DNA of 64,000 nt from Chryseobacterium sp. GVT01B. Lineage in GTDB: Bacteria > Bacteroidota > Bacteroidia > Flavobacteriales > Weeksellaceae. The stretch is from contig NZ_JAHXYI010000003.1 in NCBI RefSeq assembly GCF_019970045.1, positions 1-64,000 on the forward strand, read 5' to 3'. This document shows, in pieces, positions 61,249-64,000 of this stretch; position 1 is the first letter of the stretch; the number at the start of each line of letters is the position of its first letter. The position numbers and the translations under genes were made by a program. Below the pieces are notes generated by a model that was given only the letters and a program-made list of their open reading frames with translations, had not been told where the DNA came from and searched no databases.

Positions 61249-63075
61249 ATGGATATAAAAAGATCTTTAGTACTGCTTTTTTCATCTTATGGCTGTTTTC
61301 TTTTTGGACAAGAGAAAACCATTGACACTATTTATGTCTTCGACAACCAGATGAATAGGGTGAAACTTTTTCATCCCGTAAAAATAATTTCGGCAGAAGA
61401 GGCCGAGAAAAACTCCAGTAATCTTTCAGAACTTCTGAGATTTCAGTCACAGGTATTTATCAAAGAAAATGGCCGTGGAGCTGTTTCTTCACCATCTTTC
61501 AGAGGAACTACTGCCCAGCAGACCGCATTTGTATGGAATGGGATCAATATCAACTCAAGTTTCTTAGGGCAGGGAGATATCAATAATATTGCTTTGTTCG
61601 GGTATGACCAGATCGGTATAAAAGCCGGCGGAGGAAGTGTGGTGTACGGAAGTGGTGCTATCGGGGGAAGTATTCACCTTAATAATACGCTTGATTTTAA
61701 TAAAGGCTTCCATGGTTCTTTATTTTCTGAAGTTGCTTCTTTTAATACCTATAATAATTTTGTAAAAGGTTCTTACAGCAATGATAAGTTCAGTTTTAAA
61801 GCTTTAGGAAATTATTCTGTAAGCGAAAATAATTATGAGGTAAGTGATCTGAATTACATCAACAGAAATGGGAATTATTACAATACAACCTTTAATGTAG
61901 GAGCATCCTATAAATTGACGGATGATCATAAAATTTCGTGGCAGAGCCAGTTCTTTGATTCTTCACAACATTATCCAGTGTATGAAGAAACGGGAACAAA
62001 AACAAAATATAAAACTCAAAGTATAAGAAGCCTTCTTTCCTGGGACTGGAACAAAGCAAAGTTTAGCAACTCCCTTAGAGCAGCTTACACAGAAGAGAAT
62101 TTTCAGTATTTCGGTTCTTTAAATCTGCCTAAATCCAGTGGCGGAACAGGGAAAAATTACATCTTTAAAAATGATTTCAATTACTTCCTGAATTCTAAGT
62201 GGAATTTTAATATTATCGGAGAATTTCAGATCAACAAAGGAGAAGGATATGCGAGCGGAATATCCAATGTCAGCAGAAATGTTGGTTCCGTTTCCGGATT
62301 GTTGAGGTATTTTGCAACTAAAAACCTGCGTTTTGAAGGTGGATTCAAGAAAGATTTTGTAGAGGATGTGAAGTCACCGTTTATGTATTCATTCTCCGGA
62401 AAATGGAGTGCTGCAAAATGGTATGATGTAAGCGTTAACGTGTCAAAAAACTTCAGATATCCGTCATTTAATGATATTTATTATGAACCGGGAGGAAATA
62501 AAGATCTGAGACCGGAAACCTCTACTCAGGTAGATATGACCAATGAGTTCAAAGTAGGGGATTTCAGACTTACCTTGTCTCCGTACTATATGAACATTAC
62601 AGATCTTATTGCATGGCTTCCAACGGCTAAAGGATACTGGCAGGCATTCAATGTCAATAAAGTTGAATCTTACGGATTAGAATCTCAGCTGTCATTTAGT
62701 AAACAATTGGGTAATCATAAATTCAGAGCGAATGCAGGATATTATTATGCAAGATCCATTGATAAAGAAACGCAGCTTCAGAGACCTTATGTGCCTATGC
62801 ATAGAGGAAGTGCCAATATAGATTATGAATACAGTTTCTTTAAGTTTTTTGCACAGGGATTACTGAATGGTGTTACCTATACCACAAGTGATGAAAAAAG
62901 ATCAGAAGCCATAGATCCTTATTTTCTTTTGAATATGGGTGTTTCAGCAACTTTAGCGAAAAAATATACCTTAGGATTTAAAGTGAATAATGTAACAAAT
63001 ACCTATTATAAAACGGTTTCTTTTTATCCTTTACCGAAAAGAAATTATAGTGTATACGCAGCAATAAATTTTTAA
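61249..63075 (+). CDS. btuB: BtuB-like TonB-dependent cobalamin receptor
   Basis: A 608-residue outer-membrane receptor. It has a signal peptide (about 1-20, ending FLFGQ), a short N-terminus, a plug (about 40-150) with SSPSFRGTTAQQTAFVWNGI and GGGSVVYGSGAIGGSIHLNN, and a barrel ending SVYAAINF. Length and the absence of extra domains fit BtuB. The cobalamin riboswitch in its leader makes B12 or a corrinoid the expected ligand. The lipoprotein gene follows by 21 bp. Confidence 0.92.
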   Translation: MDIKRSLVLLFSSYGCFLFGQEKTIDTIYVFDNQMNRVKLFHPVKIISAEEAEKNSSNLSELLRFQSQVFIKENGRGAVSSPSFRGTTAQQTAFVWNGININSSFLGQGDINNIALFGYDQIGIKAGGGSVVYGSGAIGGSIHLNNTLDFNKGFHGSLFSEVASFNTYNNFVKGSYSNDKFSFKALGNYSVSENNYEVSDLNYINRNGNYYNTTFNVGASYKLTDDHKISWQSQFFDSSQHYPVYEETGTKTKYKTQSIRSLLSWDWNKAKFSNSLRAAYTEENFQYFGSLNLPKSSGGTGKNYIFKNDFNYFLNSKWNFNIIGEFQINKGEGYASGISNVSRNVGSVSGLLRYFATKNLRFEGGFKKDFVEDVKSPFMYSFSGKWSAAKWYDVSVNVSKNFRYPSFNDIYYEPGGNKDLRPETSTQVDMTNEFKVGDFRLTLSPYYMNITDLIAWLPTAKGYWQAFNVNKVESYGLESQLSFSKQLGNHKFRANAGYYYARSIDKETQLQRPYVPMHRGSANIDYEYSFFKFFAQGLLNGVTYTTSDEKRSEAIDPYFLLNMGVSATLAKKYTLGFKVNNVTNTYYKTVSFYPLPKRNYSVYAAINF

Positions 63076-63096
63076 TAAATTAAAATTGAATAAATT

Positions 63097-64000
63097 ATGA
63101 AAATAACTAAACTTTTAACTGTACTATTTGCAGTAGTGTTATTATTTAACATGTCTTCATGTACAAGCGATTCCGCAGAATTTGAAGTTTCTCCGATCAC
63201 TTACCAGAACGGATATTTTATATCTAATGAAGGTAACTTCAACAGTCAGGGAGCTAAAGTAACATTCCTGACAAGAGATCTGAGCCTGAAGCAGGATGAT
63301 GTATATGGTTATAATAACAATAAAGAAATTCTGGGTGACGTTCTTCAGACGATTGGTCTTAACGGAAATAAGGCTTATCTTGTGATAAATAACTCGAACA
63401 AAATTGTTGTAGTAGACCGTTATACATTTAAAAAACTAGCCGTAATTACGGATCAGATTGATAACCCAAGAGGGATTACTTTTGCTAATGGCTTTATCTA
63501 CGTTGCTAACCTGAACTTCTCTACGAATGCAACAAGTGTAACAAAATATAAAGTTTCTGACAATTCATTTGTAAGCAAAATCACTATGACAGGCGGAGCT
63601 GATAAAACAGTAGAAGCAGGTGGAAATGTTTTTGTACAGAATGCTACATCAGGATTCGGAAATATGATTACTTATATCAATACTTCTAATGACAGTAAGA
63701 CTGAAATTACTGTTCCGAATGGTAAAATTAACAGTACTATTTCATACAAATCTAACGTTTACACAGTTTCTTCAACAGCTGCTGATTCTTATATCTATAA
63801 GATTTCAAGCACCGGGACTGCGACTCCGTTAGTTACACTGACAGGAATTCCAAACGCTACAAATCTTCAGATTGATAACGATAAAATTTACTTCAGTTCT
63901 GCTAACAAAGTGTATACAACAAGCTTAGCTACACCAACCGTTCCTACAGCTCCATTGCTAACAGCTGCAGATGGTGGTCCTTACTTTACACTTTATGGAT
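63097..64000 (+). CDS. YncE/DUF5074-like beta-propeller lipoprotein (BtuG-like), cut by window end
   Basis: The first 301 residues of a lipoprotein. A signal sequence (MKITKLLTVLFAVVLLF) leads to the lipobox MSSC. Repeated strand units such as GNKAYLVINNSNKIVVVDRY and GITFANGFIYVANLN point to a beta-propeller of the YncE/DUF5074 type. In Bacteroides the propeller lipoprotein BtuG sits on BtuB and captures B12 with very high affinity. Placement after this riboswitch and receptor suggests the same role. The frame is open at the end of the window. Confidence 0.85.
   Translation, partial: MKITKLLTVLFAVVLLFNMSSCTSDSAEFEVSPITYQNGYFISNEGNFNSQGAKVTFLTRDLSLKQDDVYGYNNNKEILGDVLQTIGLNGNKAYLVINNSNKIVVVDRYTFKKLAVITDQIDNPRGITFANGFIYVANLNFSTNATSVTKYKVSDNSFVSKITMTGGADKTVEAGGNVFVQNATSGFGNMITYINTSNDSKTEITVPNGKINSTISYKSNVYTVSSTAADSYIYKISSTGTATPLVTLTGIPNATNLQIDNDKIYFSSANKVYTTSLATPTVPTAPLLTAADGGPYFTLYG

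Noticed and set aside
1..64000. tRNA, rRNA, prophage, transposase or defence genes
   Set aside because: None was seen on reading both strands; small RNAs other than the riboswitch cannot be excluded without a covariance-model search.

Overview
The window looks like a chromosome segment of a Chryseobacterium-like member of the Flavobacteriia (Weeksellaceae). Supporting signs are low GC content, Bacteroidetes-type promoters (TTTG, about 19 bp, then TAnnTTTG), type IX secretion tail domains, several TonB-dependent receptors, a GLPGLI protein, small peptides with double-glycine leaders, a PafA-type alkaline phosphatase whose active-site residues sit two positions from those of the Elizabethkingia enzyme, and type B succinate dehydrogenase. 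Genus assignment is inference; no rRNA or tRNA gene was seen.

Layout. 1-7000: end of a dicarboxylate symporter, a PhyH-like oxygenase, a secreted GH92 mannosidase divergent from an outer-membrane beta-barrel receptor, and a small hypothetical gene. 7-11.5 kb: membrane-anchored metallophosphoesterase with a multi-pass partner, then an Mrp-type Fe-S carrier with a NifU-like protein. 11.5-20.9 kb: a DUF3060 protein, a large T9SS-exported choice-of-anchor I protein, an SDR gene coupled to a 49-residue membrane peptide, repeat-rich spacer DNA, a ppk1-ppx polyphosphate pair and a T9SS-exported M43 metalloprotease. 21-24 kb: dnaK, then an HxlR regulator divergent from a DUF3291 gene. 24-31 kb: a four-gene operon (TonB receptor, DUF4876 lipoprotein, DUF6850 barrel, di-haem cytochrome c peroxidase) with a palindrome upstream of its promoter. 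31-37 kb: an acyltransferase, cupin/DoxX/AraC genes, a thioredoxin, a lipoprotein, and a tandemly duplicated module of small membrane peptide plus helical protein. 37-41.5 kb: a nucleoid-associated protein, an internally duplicated membrane protein, a GG-leader peptide with a GLPGLI protein, and a cyclase.

41.6-47.6 kb is a porin, DASS transporter, sdhC, sdhA, sdhB run that links C4-dicarboxylate uptake to respiration; mdh lies at 52 kb. 49.3-52.0 kb holds a bacteriophytochrome histidine kinase and its haem oxygenase, so the cell can make the chromophore its kinase binds. 53-59 kb is mostly leftward small genes: hydrolase, glycolipid-binding, Crp/Fnr, TPR, a cysteine-rich GG-leader peptide, GNAT and VOC. 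The right end carries pafA, then a well-formed promoter, a cobalamin riboswitch, a BtuB-like receptor and the start of a beta-propeller lipoprotein resembling BtuG.

The best leads for undescribed biology are: the duplicated peptide/DUF7674-like module (35.7-36.9 kb); the receptor/DUF4876/DUF6850/peroxidase operon; the two GG-leader peptides with no linked transporter; the 49-residue coupled peptide; and the phytochrome in which the usual chromophore-contacting His pair is Gln-Asn. No CRISPR array, prophage, transposase or tRNA was recognised.
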